DNA of 64,000 nucleotides from contig JAHDXO010000016.1 of assembly GCA_023382975.1 (NCBI GenBank), positions 110,022 through 174,021 on the forward strand, read 5' to 3'. The position numbers and the translations under genes are program-made. How positions within the stretch are numbered: position 1 is the stretch's first letter; each line of letters opens with the position of its first letter. The notes beneath the pieces were generated by a model. It ran no database searches. It was not told the origin of the DNA and was given only the letters and a program-made list of their open reading frames with translations. This DNA comes from Pirellulaceae bacterium. GTDB taxonomy: Bacteria; Planctomycetota; Planctomycetia; Pirellulales; Pirellulaceae. Below are positions 45,324-54,775 of this stretch, in pieces.

Positions 45324-46655
45324 ATGGTTACCCGCCGTCGTTTTCTTGCTGCTGCCGGCGCGATCGCCGGATTTCATATCGTGCCGCGCGGGGTGGTGGC
45401 CGGGGCCGAGCAGCCGCCGCCGAGCGAGCGGCTGAACATCGCGGGGATCGGGGTCGGCGGCCAAGGCGCCGGGGTACTGCGGCGATTGGCCGAACTGGGC
45501 CAGAACATCGTGGCCCTGTGCGATGTGGACAGCCAGCGGGCCGCGGGTACGTTTCGCGCGTTTCCAGACGCCGAGACGTTCCGGGACTACCGCGTTCTGC
45601 TGGACCGCCGCCGGGATATCGACGCGGTGATGGTCGCCACGCCGGACCATACGCATGCCCCCGCGACCTTGGCGGCGCTGCGGGCGGGCAAGCATGTGTA
45701 CGTCGAGAAGCCGATGGCGCACAGCATCGAAGAGGCGCGCGTCATGACCCAGGTGGCAAAGCAGACCGGCTTGGTCACGCAGGTCGGCAACGCGGGCCAT
45801 GCGGGCGAAGGCTTGCGGCTGACGCGCGAGTGGATTCAGGCCGGCTTGATCGGGCCGGTTCGCGAGGTCCATTGCTGGAGCGACCGGCCCGGCAAATTTT
45901 GGAGCCAGAACATTCCGCGCCCCACGGACACGCCGCCCGTGCCGGACACGCTGGATTGGAACCTGTGGTTGGGCGCCGCAGCCGAACGGCCGTACCATTC
46001 GGTGTATTGCCCGCGGTCCTGGCGCGGCTGGTTCGATTTCGGCACCGGCGCGATGGGCGACATGGCGGTCCACAACATGGACCCGGCGTTCTACGCGTTG
46101 GATCTGGACGCGCCCGTGCGGGCCGAGGCGAAGACCAGCCAGCCGCTGATGGCGGAATCGTATCCAGCCTGGTCGATCATCACGTACCACTTCGCCGCGC
46201 GGGGCGATCGGCCCGCGGTCCGGGTCACGTGGTACGATGGCGGGCAGATGCCGCCGCGGCCGGCCGACTTGGAACCGGATCGCCAATTGCCGGACAACGG
46301 GATTCTGTTCGTCGGCGACCGGGGTACGCTCTTGGGCGGCGGCTGGGCGGGCACTCCGCGGCTGGTTCCGGAATCCCGCATGAGGGAAGTCGAACTTCCG
46401 CCCAAGACGATCCCGCGTTCGATCGGCCATCACGCCGAGTGGATCCAGGCCTGCAAGGATCGCAAGCCGGAAGATTCCCACGCCGGCTTCGCCTACTCCG
46501 GCCCCTATACCGAAGCGTTGCTCGTGGGCAACCTGGCGCTGCAACTGCAGAGGCCCATCGATTGGAATGCGGCGGCGATGCAGGCCACGGGCGCACCCGA
46601 AGCCGAGCCGCTGATCCGCAAGACCTACCGCGCGGGCTTTGGCATCGACGGATGA
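45324..46655 (+). CDS. TAT-exported Gfo/Idh/MocA-family oxidoreductase
   Basis: The ATG at 45324 has AGGAG ten bases upstream and opens on a twin-arginine signal (VTRRRFLAAAG); the product is 443 residues. A Rossmann fold follows (NIAGIGVGGQGAG, ~30-42) with the family EKP motif in VYVEKPMAH. The C-terminal alpha/beta domain contains GxxxDMAVHNMD. Family members are NAD(P)-dependent sugar or inositol dehydrogenases, and TAT-bearing versions are strongly expanded in Planctomycetes. The substrate is unknown. It is followed after 40 bp by a second family member, probably in one operon. Confidence 0.88.
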   Translation: MVTRRRFLAAAGAIAGFHIVPRGVVAGAEQPPPSERLNIAGIGVGGQGAGVLRRLAELGQNIVALCDVDSQRAAGTFRAFPDAETFRDYRVLLDRRRDIDAVMVATPDHTHAPATLAALRAGKHVYVEKPMAHSIEEARVMTQVAKQTGLVTQVGNAGHAGEGLRLTREWIQAGLIGPVREVHCWSDRPGKFWSQNIPRPTDTPPVPDTLDWNLWLGAAAERPYHSVYCPRSWRGWFDFGTGAMGDMAVHNMDPAFYALDLDAPVRAEAKTSQPLMAESYPAWSIITYHFAARGDRPAVRVTWYDGGQMPPRPADLEPDRQLPDNGILFVGDRGTLLGGGWAGTPRLVPESRMREVELPPKTIPRSIGHHAEWIQACKDRKPEDSHAGFAYSGPYTEALLVGNLALQLQRPIDWNAAAMQATGAPEAEPLIRKTYRAGFGIDG

Positions 46656-46695
46656 AATGAACTCGGTAACCACCTTTCCCAAGGAGTCCAACGGC

Positions 46696-47907
46696 ATGAA
46701 CGCAACGCGAACCGACCGACGGCAATTCCTGAAAGCGGCGGGTGCCGCGATTGCCGCGCCGTATGTCATCACTTCAACCGCCCTTGGCGCGGACGGCCGT
46801 CCCGCGGCCAGCGACCGGATCACGATGGCCACGATCGGCACGGGCGGCCAAGGCACCGGGGACATGGGTGGCTTCATGGGCCATCCGGAAGTCCAGATGC
46901 TGGCCGTGTGCGATCCGGTGCCCGAGCACCGCGACCGGGCCAAGTCGATCGTCGACGGCCGCTACCGGAACAGCGACTGCCAATCGTACAACGACTTCCG
47001 CGACGTTCTGGCCCGGGGGGACATCGACGCCGTGCTGATCGGCACGCCCGACCACTGGCACGCGATCATTACGATCGAAGCCTGCAAGCAGGGCAAGGAC
47101 ATCTACTGCGAGAAGCCCGAAAACCTGACCATCGGCGAGGGCCGGGCGATGGTCGAAGCGGTCCGCCGCTACGGCCGAGTGTTTTCCGGGGGCAGCCAGC
47201 GAGTGCTAGGCGACTACGGCGACTGGCCGCGTCTGATCCGGGGCGGAGCGCTGGGCGAGATCCAAGAGGTATTCGTCAGTTGCGGCGGTCCGTCAGGCGA
47301 TTGCTATCTGCCGGAAGAGCCGCTGCCGCCTGGATTGGATTGGGATCTGTGGCTCGGCCCCGCGCCGTGGCGGCCGTACCACAGCAGCTTGATCCGCGGC
47401 GGCTTCCGGCCGTACCGCGATTACTCGGGAGGCGGCATGACCGACTGGGGCGCCCATCGCTTCGGCGCGGCGATGTTTGCCGTCGGCGTCCACAAGACGG
47501 GACCGGTCGAGGTGATCCCGCCCGACGGCGCCGAGCACCGGCTGCTGACCTACCGTTTTGCCAACGGGCTGCGGATGTATCACGGCGGAACCAACGACAT
47601 CACGTACAAAGGCACGCTGGGCGAGTTGCCTGGAAAACACCCGCCGCTGGTGACACGGGTCGAGATGGAAGGCTACCGCGGCCGAGGCGGGATCTTCGGC
47701 GACTTCCTGCATTGCGTCAAAACGCGGCAGCGACCGTTCCGCGACGTCGAAATCGCGCACCGCGCCACCACCGTCTGCCATCTGGGCAACATCGCCTACT
47801 GGCTAAAACGGCCGCTGCGCTGGGATCCCGAGCGCGAGGAGATCGTGGGCGATCCGGAGGCCAACCGCTGGCTCGCCCGACCCGGTCGCGATGCGTGGAT
47901 GATATAA
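46696..47907 (+). CDS. TAT-exported Gfo/Idh/MocA-family oxidoreductase
   Basis: The ATG at 46696 follows AAGGAG; the product is 403 residues. It has a twin-arginine signal (DRRQFLKAAG), a Rossmann motif IGTGGQGTGD, CEKPEN, and GGMTDWGAHRFG, as in the other family members here. It resembles the neighbour at 45324 and the protein at 53405 but is clearly divergent from both. Eight bases after its stop begins an 81-nt hairpin element that may end transcription. It is followed by a secreted HEAT-repeat protein, an arrangement repeated at 53405/54776. Confidence 0.88.
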   Translation: MNATRTDRRQFLKAAGAAIAAPYVITSTALGADGRPAASDRITMATIGTGGQGTGDMGGFMGHPEVQMLAVCDPVPEHRDRAKSIVDGRYRNSDCQSYNDFRDVLARGDIDAVLIGTPDHWHAIITIEACKQGKDIYCEKPENLTIGEGRAMVEAVRRYGRVFSGGSQRVLGDYGDWPRLIRGGALGEIQEVFVSCGGPSGDCYLPEEPLPPGLDWDLWLGPAPWRPYHSSLIRGGFRPYRDYSGGGMTDWGAHRFGAAMFAVGVHKTGPVEVIPPDGAEHRLLTYRFANGLRMYHGGTNDITYKGTLGELPGKHPPLVTRVEMEGYRGRGGIFGDFLHCVKTRQRPFRDVEIAHRATTVCHLGNIAYWLKRPLRWDPEREEIVGDPEANRWLARPGRDAWMI

Positions 47908-47915
47908 GAATTGAT

Positions 47916-47996
47916 GAGAAAAAAGTGTCAGGAGTCATTTGTGCGAAGCACCCGGAGGGCCGGTTCCCGGCAAATGACTCCTGACACTTTTTTCTC
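47916..47996. repeat. 81-nt long-stem hairpin element, copy 1
   Basis: Two 26-nt arms (gagaaaaaagtgtcaggag...) are perfect inverted copies around a 29-nt GC-rich loop that itself can fold (ggagggccggttcccgg). It starts 8 nt after the stop of the Gfo/Idh gene. The right arm carries a T-run, so it may act as a Rho-independent-type terminator in either direction. A copy with identical sequence is at 50642-50722. Confidence 0.9.
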
Positions 47997-48059
47997 GACC
48001 TTAGCCGCCGCCGATTTTCAGGGAACCGATTCCCCTGTCCCTTTCCCGGAGTTCCGATC

Positions 48060-50135
48060 ATGAATACCCGCCGATTGACAATCACCGCCTGGTTTGCCCT
48101 TGTGGCTTTGGTGGCCGCGTTGCCCGCCGCCGATCCCCCGACCCCCTCCGATCCGCAACAACGCCTGGACGAACTGTGGCCCGGCTTGACGTCCGAGGAC
48201 CTGGCCGCGCGCCGCGTGCCGGAACAGCAGTGGCAGGACTTCTGCTTCGATTTGAGCCGGCCGGGGCGGGAAGCCGATCGCACCGCCGCTTGCCGAGCGA
48301 TGGCCGCCAAGCTGGCTGCCGACACTCCGGCCCCCGCGCGGATCTGGCTGCTGAAACAGTTGCAGTGGATCGGCGGCGCCGAATGCGTCGACACCGTGGC
48401 AGCTCAACTGGACGATGACGACGCGTTGGTTGCCGACGCGGCGCGCCGCGCGCTGGCCGAAATCCCGGTCCCCGAGGCCGGCGCGAAACTCCGCAGTTTC
48501 CTGCCGAGCACCCAGGATGCCGCCAAGAAGGCCGCAGTGATCGCTGCGCTGGGCGTTCGAGCCGAAGAGGCGAGCGTCCCGGTATTGGGCGATTGCCTGA
48601 GCGACTCCGACGCTCAAGTCGCCGCAGCCGCCGCCAAAGCGTTGGGGAGAATCGGCACGCCTGCCGCCGCAACTCAACTGGCGAACGCTCGCAGCCAAGC
48701 GGACGGCCCGCTGCGTCTGCAGATCGGCGATGCCTGCCTGCGCTGTGCCGACCGGTTGCTGGCTGCCGGCCAGACTGCCGAAGCCGCCGCCATCTACCGG
48801 GAACTGAACGCGCCCGGCGAACCGGCTCGTCTGGCGGCCCTGAAAGGCGTCCTGCGGACGGCCGGCGACCGGGCCGCAGCGATTGTCCTGGACGTGCTGG
48901 CCAAGGACGATCCCGCGGCCCATCGGGTCGCGATCCAACATGTTCACGAGCTGAGCGGCGATGCGATCCGCGAGTTGGCCTCCGCCTGGAACAAGCTACC
49001 CGCCGAGGGGCAAGTTCGACTGCTGGATGCGTTGGGCACACGCGGCGACCCGGCCGGCCTATCGGCTGTGTCGGCAGCGTTGGACAGCGACGACACCGAA
49101 GTCCGCATCGCGGCGATCCGCGCCCTGAGCGGAGTCGGCAACGCGGCCATCCTGCCGCGGTTGATCGACCTGATGCAGGCCGGCGGCGATGCCGGCAATG
49201 CGGCGCGGACTGCGATCGAAGCGGTGTGGGCCGAAGGCGCCGACGAAGCGCTGGTAGACGCCATGAAACGGACCGACGATCCCGGCCGCCGCGCGCAACT
49301 GATCGAAATCCTGGAACGCCGCCGCGCCGCCGTCGCCGTGTCTGCCCTGTTGCAGGAGAGCTTGCACGACGACGCGAACGTACGGCGTCGGGCCATGTCG
49401 GCGCTCGGGCAGTTGGCCGGCGACGAGGATGTTGCCGGAATGCTCAAGGGCCTGATCCGCAGCAGCGAAGGCGGCGAGCGGGACGAAGCGGAAAAAGCGA
49501 TCGCCGCGGTGTGTGCTCGGATTCCCGACGACACGCGACGGGTCGATGTCGTGTTGGCCGTCTACCAGAATTCGTCGAACGCGGATCGGGTCATCATTCT
49601 TCCGGTGCTGGGACGCATCGGCAGCGACCGGGCCTTGCAGACAGTCCGCGCCGCGATCGCCAGCAGTGACGCGGGCGAACACGACAGCGGCGTGCGCGCG
49701 ATCTGCAACTGGCCCGATGCGGCCGTGGCCGAGGATCTGCTGAAGCTGGCCGAGACGGCACCAGACGAGGCCAATCGGATCCGCGCGTTGCGAGCGTTGG
49801 CGCGAGTCGCCGTGCTGCCCGGAGACCGGTCGGAGGAGAACAAGCTGCGATTGCTGGAAGACGGGATGCGGTTGGCGGCTCGCGACGAGGAACGCAACCT
49901 GATCTTGGACCGAGCCCGCGAGGCCCGGACGGTCGAGTCGGCCCTCTTCGCAGCCCGGTTCCTCGACGCCCCGGCACTCGCCGAACGCGCTTGCCGCACG
50001 ATCGTCGAGATCGCTCACCGCCGCGAGATCCGCGAACCGAACCAAGCAGCGTTCAATCAACTACTCGAGCGAGTTGCCCGGACCACCAAGGATGCCAACT
50101 TGGCCGACCGCGCCAAGAGCTATATCAGTCCGTAG
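48060..50135 (+). CDS. Secreted HEAT-repeat protein
   Basis: The 691-residue protein begins with a Sec signal peptide (LTITAWFALVALVAALPAADPP). The rest is a long array of HEAT/PBS-lyase-like helical pairs, for example DAQVAAAAAKALGRIGTPAAATQLAN and DTEVRIAAIRALSGVGNAAILPRLIDLM. It has no catalytic motif, so a scaffold or binding role outside the cytoplasm is likely. It is related in layout and local sequence to the protein at 54776. It stands between the two identical hairpin elements. Confidence 0.85.
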   Translation: MNTRRLTITAWFALVALVAALPAADPPTPSDPQQRLDELWPGLTSEDLAARRVPEQQWQDFCFDLSRPGREADRTAACRAMAAKLAADTPAPARIWLLKQLQWIGGAECVDTVAAQLDDDDALVADAARRALAEIPVPEAGAKLRSFLPSTQDAAKKAAVIAALGVRAEEASVPVLGDCLSDSDAQVAAAAAKALGRIGTPAAATQLANARSQADGPLRLQIGDACLRCADRLLAAGQTAEAAAIYRELNAPGEPARLAALKGVLRTAGDRAAAIVLDVLAKDDPAAHRVAIQHVHELSGDAIRELASAWNKLPAEGQVRLLDALGTRGDPAGLSAVSAALDSDDTEVRIAAIRALSGVGNAAILPRLIDLMQAGGDAGNAARTAIEAVWAEGADEALVDAMKRTDDPGRRAQLIEILERRRAAVAVSALLQESLHDDANVRRRAMSALGQLAGDEDVAGMLKGLIRSSEGGERDEAEKAIAAVCARIPDDTRRVDVVLAVYQNSSNADRVIILPVLGRIGSDRALQTVRAAIASSDAGEHDSGVRAICNWPDAAVAEDLLKLAETAPDEANRIRALRALARVAVLPGDRSEENKLRLLEDGMRLAARDEERNLILDRAREARTVESALFAARFLDAPALAERACRTIVEIAHRREIREPNQAAFNQLLERVARTTKDANLADRAKSYISP

Positions 50136-50208
50136 TGGGCCAACGCATTTTTGGAATGCGGCTAAGCCGTGCCCCCGGCGATGCGAACTCCATGCGCCGG
50201 AAGCGGCG

Positions 50209-50493
50209 CTAGCCTACCCAGGGGAACAAACCGCCCTGCCAGATCGCTACGACGTCCAGCGTGTCGAGTACCTGGGCGTCGGCTCGTCCGAATCCTTGCT
50301 CGCTAACCCGGATCTCGGCATCCAGTTGCCAGCCGAGTTGTTCCGCATCGAAGAAATCGTCGAGCGGCGACTCGGCTTCCACCCCGGCCTGCTTGTCGCA
50401 CGACCATTGAAACGCCCTGACCGCCGCTGCCGTCGCGTCTTCCGCGTCAAAGACCACTCGCACCTGTCCCGATTCCACGTAGTACTTGGCCAT
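50209..50493 (-). CDS. Small conserved planctomycete-type protein
   Basis: The likely start is the ATG at 50493 (MAKYYVESGQVRVVFDAEDA...), giving 94 residues, with AGGA upstream. The longer frame to 50664 runs into the hairpin repeat and is rejected. The sequence has a short beta N-terminus, an Ala-rich helix and an acidic C-terminal half with a LDDFFDAEQLGW segment. Small proteins starting MAKYYV with this layout are, to my recollection, widespread in planctomycetes and unassigned. It converges on the HEAT-repeat gene. Confidence 0.65.
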   Translation of the reverse strand: MAKYYVESGQVRVVFDAEDATAAAVRAFQWSCDKQAGVEAESPLDDFFDAEQLGWQLDAEIRVSEQGFGRADAQVLDTLDVVAIWQGGLFPWVG

Positions 50494-50641
50494 CTTCGCA
50501 ATCCTTTTCGTTTTGGTGATTGTTCCTGAGCTGTAGGTCATATCGCCGACTGAATGACACGGTCGGTCACGAGGGCGAGAAAAACCCGCGACAAGCTTCG
50601 TCGGGATGATAGCAGCCTGCCAACGGCCGCTTAGAATTGCC

Positions 50642-50722
50642 GAGAAAAAAGTGTCAGGAGTCATTTGTGCGAAGCACCCGGAGGGCCGGTTCCCGGCAAA
50701 TGACTCCTGACACTTTTTTCTC
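50642..50722. repeat. 81-nt long-stem hairpin element, copy 2
   Basis: The sequence is identical, by eye, over all 81 nt to the element at 47916-47996, and its flanking C/G extends the stem by one pair. Here it lies 9 nt past the stop of the minus-strand RarD-type gene, again directly 3' of a coding region. Its placement at two gene ends on opposite strands supports a terminator-like role or insertion preference for gene ends. Confidence 0.9.
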
Positions 50723-50731
50723 GGCCGCCGC

Positions 50732-51646
50732 TTACGGATCGGTGCCGAATTCCTCGACGATTCCGAGCCTGGTTTGGCGGGCGGCTCGCAGGGAGTCCGC
50801 TGTGTAGACGGCGACGGCCGTCCAGATGCAGATAAAACTCAGGAGCTGGGCCGTCGCGAACGGCTCGCGGAACAGCAGCACGGCTACCAGGAACTGCAGG
50901 CTGGGCGTCAGGTATTGGATGATGCCAAGCGTCGACAACCGCAACCGCCGCGCGGCGGCCCCGAAGAACAACAGCGGAATCGTGGTGATCGGACCGCTGA
51001 GCATCAGCAAACCCACCCACCACGGTCCGGTCCCGGTCAACTCGACCTCCGCATCCAGGTAGACCAGAAAGCCGATCGCCACCGGCATCATCAGCAGCGT
51101 CTCGACCGTCAAGCTGACCAAGCCGTCGACCGGCATCAGCTTTCGCAGCAGTCCGTACAAGGCGAACGACAAGGCTAGCGTCAGCGAGATCCAAGGCACC
51201 TGACCGACCAGTCCGGTCAACACGACGACTCCGAACAGCGCCAGCAGGATGCTCAACAATTGCCGGGGCCGCAACCGTTCGCGCAGGAACACCACGCCCA
51301 GCAACACGTTGACCAGCGGATTGATGAAGTAGCCCAGACTGGACTGGAGCAACTGCTTGGTTTGCACCGCGTAGATGAAGGTCAGCCAGTTGCCGCCGAT
51401 CAGCAACGCGGTCAATCCGAGCATTCCCAGCAGCTTCGCGCTGCGCAGCTCGCGGCCCAATTCGCGCCACCTCCCCAGCCACCCGACCAGGATGGCCAAG
51501 GTCAAGAAGGACCAGAACGCCCGATGCGCGACGACTTCCAACGGCGCGACATGGGAGACGGCCTTGAAATACAGCGGCATCAAGCCCCACAGGCCAAAGG
51601 CGGCTACCCCGTACCCGATGCCGGTCTGAGAAGTCTTCGATGTCAC
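50732..51646 (-). CDS. rarD: RarD-type EamA/DMT-family transporter
   Basis: The GTG at 51646 overlaps the decarboxylase stop (GTGA), giving 304 residues, the normal RarD length. About ten hydrophobic helices are visible. Typical RarD segments include GLWGLMPLYFKAVSHVAPLEVVAHRAFWS at the start and LGYFINPLVNVLLGVVFLRERL in the middle. RarD proteins belong to the drug/metabolite transporter superfamily; substrates are mostly unknown. Overlap with an aromatic amino acid decarboxylase-type gene suggests export of, or tolerance to, an amine or amino acid product. That link is inferred from the overlap. Confidence 0.88.
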   Translation of the reverse strand: MTSKTSQTGIGYGVAAFGLWGLMPLYFKAVSHVAPLEVVAHRAFWSFLTLAILVGWLGRWRELGRELRSAKLLGMLGLTALLIGGNWLTFIYAVQTKQLLQSSLGYFINPLVNVLLGVVFLRERLRPRQLLSILLALFGVVVLTGLVGQVPWISLTLALSFALYGLLRKLMPVDGLVSLTVETLLMMPVAIGFLVYLDAEVELTGTGPWWVGLLMLSGPITTIPLLFFGAAARRLRLSTLGIIQYLTPSLQFLVAVLLFREPFATAQLLSFICIWTAVAVYTADSLRAARQTRLGIVEEFGTDP

Positions 51647-53067
51647 GGGCGCGCGTCTTTCAACACTTCGGCCTGCATCGCCGCCCAGAGTCGCTCGACG
51701 TGCGTGCGCTCGGTGGCCTCGGCGCCGATCGACACGCGGACCATCCAGCGCCCGTCCAGGACGGCGGGGGTCAAGTAGGTCAGGCCCGATCGGTTCAGTC
51801 GCTCGACCCACGCTTGCGTGTGCCGGTCCAACGCCTCGCCCGACAGCCCGGCCGGTTCATGGCGCAGACAGATCGTCTGCAACGGAACCGGGGCGAGCAC
51901 GCGCCAGTCCTGCGCGGCCCGCACCTGCTCGGCCAGCCAGCGCGCATTGTCCAGGTCACGCCGCAGTCGGGCCTGCAAGCCGGACACGCCCTGCTCGCGG
52001 ATCAGGAACCACAGTTTCAGGGCGCGGAAGCGGCGGCCCAGGGGCAGTCCCCAGTCGCGATAGTTCTTTACCTGCCCGTCCGCCGACGACTGCAGATAGC
52101 TCGGGTTGGTCGACATGACGCGGACCAGATGCTCGGGGTCGCGGACGAAGTACGTCGAGCAGTCGAAGGCCGCGCCCAGCCACTTGTGCGGATTGAACAC
52201 GATCGAATCCGCGCCCTCGATCCCCTCCCACATCGATCGGCACTCGGGCAGGATCATCGCCGAACCGGCCATCGCCGCGTCGACGTGCATCCAGACGCCG
52301 TGCCGCTGCGCGACGGCGGCGATCGCAGCCAGCGGGTCGATGGCCGTCGTGGTGGTCGTGCCCGTGGTCGCAACCACCGCGCACGGCGCCTTGCCCGCCG
52401 CCGCGTCGGCCTGGATCGCGGCGTCCAACGCGTCGGGGCGCATCGCGTAAGCCGCGTCGTGCGCGACGTGTCGGATGTTCTCGCGCCCGAAGCCGGCCAG
52501 CAAGGCGGCCTTGTCGACCGAGCTGTGGCTGTGCGCCGAGACGTACACGACCAGCGGCCGGGCTTCCGCCTGCAGGCCTCCCCGCGCCAGGCAATAACCC
52601 GTGGTGCGTTCGCGGGCGGTCAACAGCGCCACCAGCGTGCTGGTCGACGCGGTGTCCTGGATCACACCGCTCCACGCCGCGGATAGACTGACCATCTGCC
52701 GCAGCCAGTCGGTGGCCACCTCTTCGACCTCGGTCAGCGCGGGGCTCGATTGCCAGGCCAGTCCCAGCACTCCGAGCCCCGTGCTGACGTAGTCCCCCAA
52801 CACGCTGGCCAGCGAACTGTTGGCCGGAAAATAGCCGAAGAACAGCGGATGCTGCCACAGGGAGAGCCCGGGGACGACGATGCGGTCGAGATCGGCCAGG
52901 ATCGCGTCGAACGACTCGGGACTCTCGGGCGGCGACTTGGGCAGTTGGGCCTTGACCTCGCCGGGCGCGGTCTTTGCCATGACCGGCAACGTCTGCACGC
53001 GGGCGCGATAGTCGGCGATCCAGTCCACGACCGCGTGGCCGTACTGGCGGAACTCCTCGGGTGTCAT
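51643..53067 (-). CDS. PLP-dependent group II (aromatic-type) amino acid decarboxylase
   Basis: The 474-residue protein matches the aromatic-L-amino-acid decarboxylase family in length and motifs. These include HPLFFGYFPANSS near 73-85, SSPALTEVE (~108), SAHSHSSVDKAA (His181 region), HVDAAMAG (Asp263), and the PLP lysine Lys295 in FNPHKWLG. Substrate candidates are tryptophan, tyrosine, phenylalanine or DOPA. The sequence alone does not decide. The next gene, a RarD-type transporter, overlaps the stop by 4 nt. The start ATG at 53067 opens on the conserved MTPEEFRQYGHAVVDWIADY. Confidence 0.9.
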   Translation of the reverse strand: MTPEEFRQYGHAVVDWIADYRARVQTLPVMAKTAPGEVKAQLPKSPPESPESFDAILADLDRIVVPGLSLWQHPLFFGYFPANSSLASVLGDYVSTGLGVLGLAWQSSPALTEVEEVATDWLRQMVSLSAAWSGVIQDTASTSTLVALLTARERTTGYCLARGGLQAEARPLVVYVSAHSHSSVDKAALLAGFGRENIRHVAHDAAYAMRPDALDAAIQADAAAGKAPCAVVATTGTTTTTAIDPLAAIAAVAQRHGVWMHVDAAMAGSAMILPECRSMWEGIEGADSIVFNPHKWLGAAFDCSTYFVRDPEHLVRVMSTNPSYLQSSADGQVKNYRDWGLPLGRRFRALKLWFLIREQGVSGLQARLRRDLDNARWLAEQVRAAQDWRVLAPVPLQTICLRHEPAGLSGEALDRHTQAWVERLNRSGLTYLTPAVLDGRWMVRVSIGAEATERTHVERLWAAMQAEVLKDARP

Positions 53068-53404
53068 GCGGTGCTTCTCTTCTTCTTGATTCTCGGTGGT
53101 GATCGCGAGCCGGTCGCGACCGAGCCAACTTCGGCGAATTGTAGCAAGTTCGACGTCCGCATCCTACGACGCGAAGCGGAAAGAGCCTGAGCGCGGATCG
53201 CAGTCGATTTCGTGAGCGATCCGAATGTCTCCAAGGCATCCGAATTCTCACGAATTCGGCTACGAGACACTGACACCGCCACTCCGTCCGGTTTGACAGC
53301 GGCGCGAATCGGTGCCAGAATCTACGGCCGTGTGTATGTGTGGGCAGAATCGCTGCGAGTATGTCAACACGGTGTTTCCTCATTCCAATTCGAAGGAGAT
53401 TTCC
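53068..53404. other. Divergent intergenic region with a short palindromic repeat
   Basis: This 337-bp gap separates the divergent decarboxylase and Gfo/Idh genes. At 53240-53259 lies a palindrome, ccgaattctcacgaattcgg, embedded in a longer stretch resembling dispersed planctomycete repeats. AAGGAG near 53393 is the ribosome-binding site of the Gfo/Idh gene. No promoter boxes were assigned. Confidence 0.55.
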
Positions 53405-54706
53405 ATGCAGTTTCAAAGGAGTCAGACCGTTTCCCGGCGAAAGTTCCTCGCCGCGGCCACAGCGGCTGGCGCCGCGTGGGCCGCGCCGACGTTCGTTCCC
53501 GCCAAGGCGCTGGGCCGGGACGGAGCCGCCGCCGCCAACGATCGGATCGTCGTCGGCGGAATCGGTCTCGGGCGTCGCGGAACGTACGACCTCGGCTGTT
53601 TCCTGCCCGAGTCGGATGTGCAGTTTGTCGCCATCGCGGACCCCAAAGCCGGTCAACGCGAAACGATCAAGAAGATCGTCGATACCAAGTACGGCAACTC
53701 CGATTGCGCGACCTTCGCCGATTTCCGCGATCTGCTGGACCGCCAGGACATCAATGCCGTCTTGATCGCTACCGGCCCGAACTGGCACGCGACGGCCGCG
53801 ATGATGTCCGCCTTGGCCGGAAAGGACGTGTATTGCGAGAAGCCGTGTACGCGGAATATCGCGCAGAGTCTGCTGTTGGCCGATACGTTCCGTCGCACGG
53901 CGCGAGTGTTCCAGGCGGGTACTCAGCGGCGCAGCCTGCCGCATTTCGCGTTCGCCGTCGAACTGGCCCGCACCGGCAAGCTCGGCAAGCTGACCGCGGT
54001 CCACGCGCATCCGTCGCCGTGGGACAATTCGGTGAAGACCAGCGGCTGGATGCCGGCCCAGCCGCAGCCGCCGGAGAGCGAGATCGACTGGGATCTGTAC
54101 CTGGGCCCGGCGGCCTGGCGTCCGTACCATCCGGAGATCGCCAGCCGGGGCGGCGAGTTCGAAAAAGGCGGCGGCATGGTCGGCGGCGGCGTGCTGGAGT
54201 GGGGCTCGCATTGCGTGGACCTTTGCCAATGGGCCGCCAATGCCGACAACACCGCGCCGATCGAGTACCATCCCCGCACGCCCGACAAGCGTTCGACCGC
54301 CGTGTATGCCAGCGGCGCCCAACTGGTGATCCGCGAGGACGGTTGGCTGCCGCTGGGCTCGTGCCCCGTGCGTTTCGAAGGCGAAACCGGTTGGGTCGAG
54401 GCGGGCGATTCCGGGCGGCTGGTGGTCAGCTCGCCGGCGCTGCTGGCCGGGAAACGCGTCGCCGAGATCGGCGGCTACCCGGCCACGTTCCACGTCCGCA
54501 ACTTCCTGGACTGCGTCAAAACCCGCGGGCAAACGGTGGCCAACGCCGACGTGGCGTGCAACTCGCACATCGCCTGCCACGCCGCCAACATCGCGATCTT
54601 CCTCGAACGTACGCTGAAGTACGATCCCGTGAAGCACGAGTTCCTGGACGACGACGAGGCCAATCGAATGCGCGGCGAGGCGCTGCGCGAGCCCTGGCGG
54701 ATGTAG
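53405..54706 (+). CDS. TAT-exported Gfo/Idh/MocA-family oxidoreductase
   Basis: The ATG at 53405 is preceded by AAGGAG; the product is 433 residues. It has a twin-arginine signal (VSRRKFLAAATAAG), a Rossmann motif GGIGLGRRGTYD, CEKPCTR, and VLEWGSHCVDLCQW in the C-terminal domain. It shares IDWDLYLGPAAWRPYH with the protein at 46696 (LDWDLWLGPAPWRPYH), so the two are close relatives. It is followed after 69 bp by a secreted HEAT-repeat protein. An exported sugar oxidoreductase role is likely; the substrate is unknown. Confidence 0.88.
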   Translation: MQFQRSQTVSRRKFLAAATAAGAAWAAPTFVPAKALGRDGAAAANDRIVVGGIGLGRRGTYDLGCFLPESDVQFVAIADPKAGQRETIKKIVDTKYGNSDCATFADFRDLLDRQDINAVLIATGPNWHATAAMMSALAGKDVYCEKPCTRNIAQSLLLADTFRRTARVFQAGTQRRSLPHFAFAVELARTGKLGKLTAVHAHPSPWDNSVKTSGWMPAQPQPPESEIDWDLYLGPAAWRPYHPEIASRGGEFEKGGGMVGGGVLEWGSHCVDLCQWAANADNTAPIEYHPRTPDKRSTAVYASGAQLVIREDGWLPLGSCPVRFEGETGWVEAGDSGRLVVSSPALLAGKRVAEIGGYPATFHVRNFLDCVKTRGQTVANADVACNSHIACHAANIAIFLERTLKYDPVKHEFLDDDEANRMRGEALREPWRM

Positions 54707-54775
54707 TCGTCCCAACGGTCTTGCGGAAACCAACCATCTTGAATCCATCCTTTGCATTTCACGGAGAATCGAAAT

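Noticed and set aside
50494..50664. Extension of the small MAKYYV protein to 151 codons
   Set aside because: The extension runs into the hairpin repeat, and the internal ATG has a ribosome-binding site and the family-like N-terminus.
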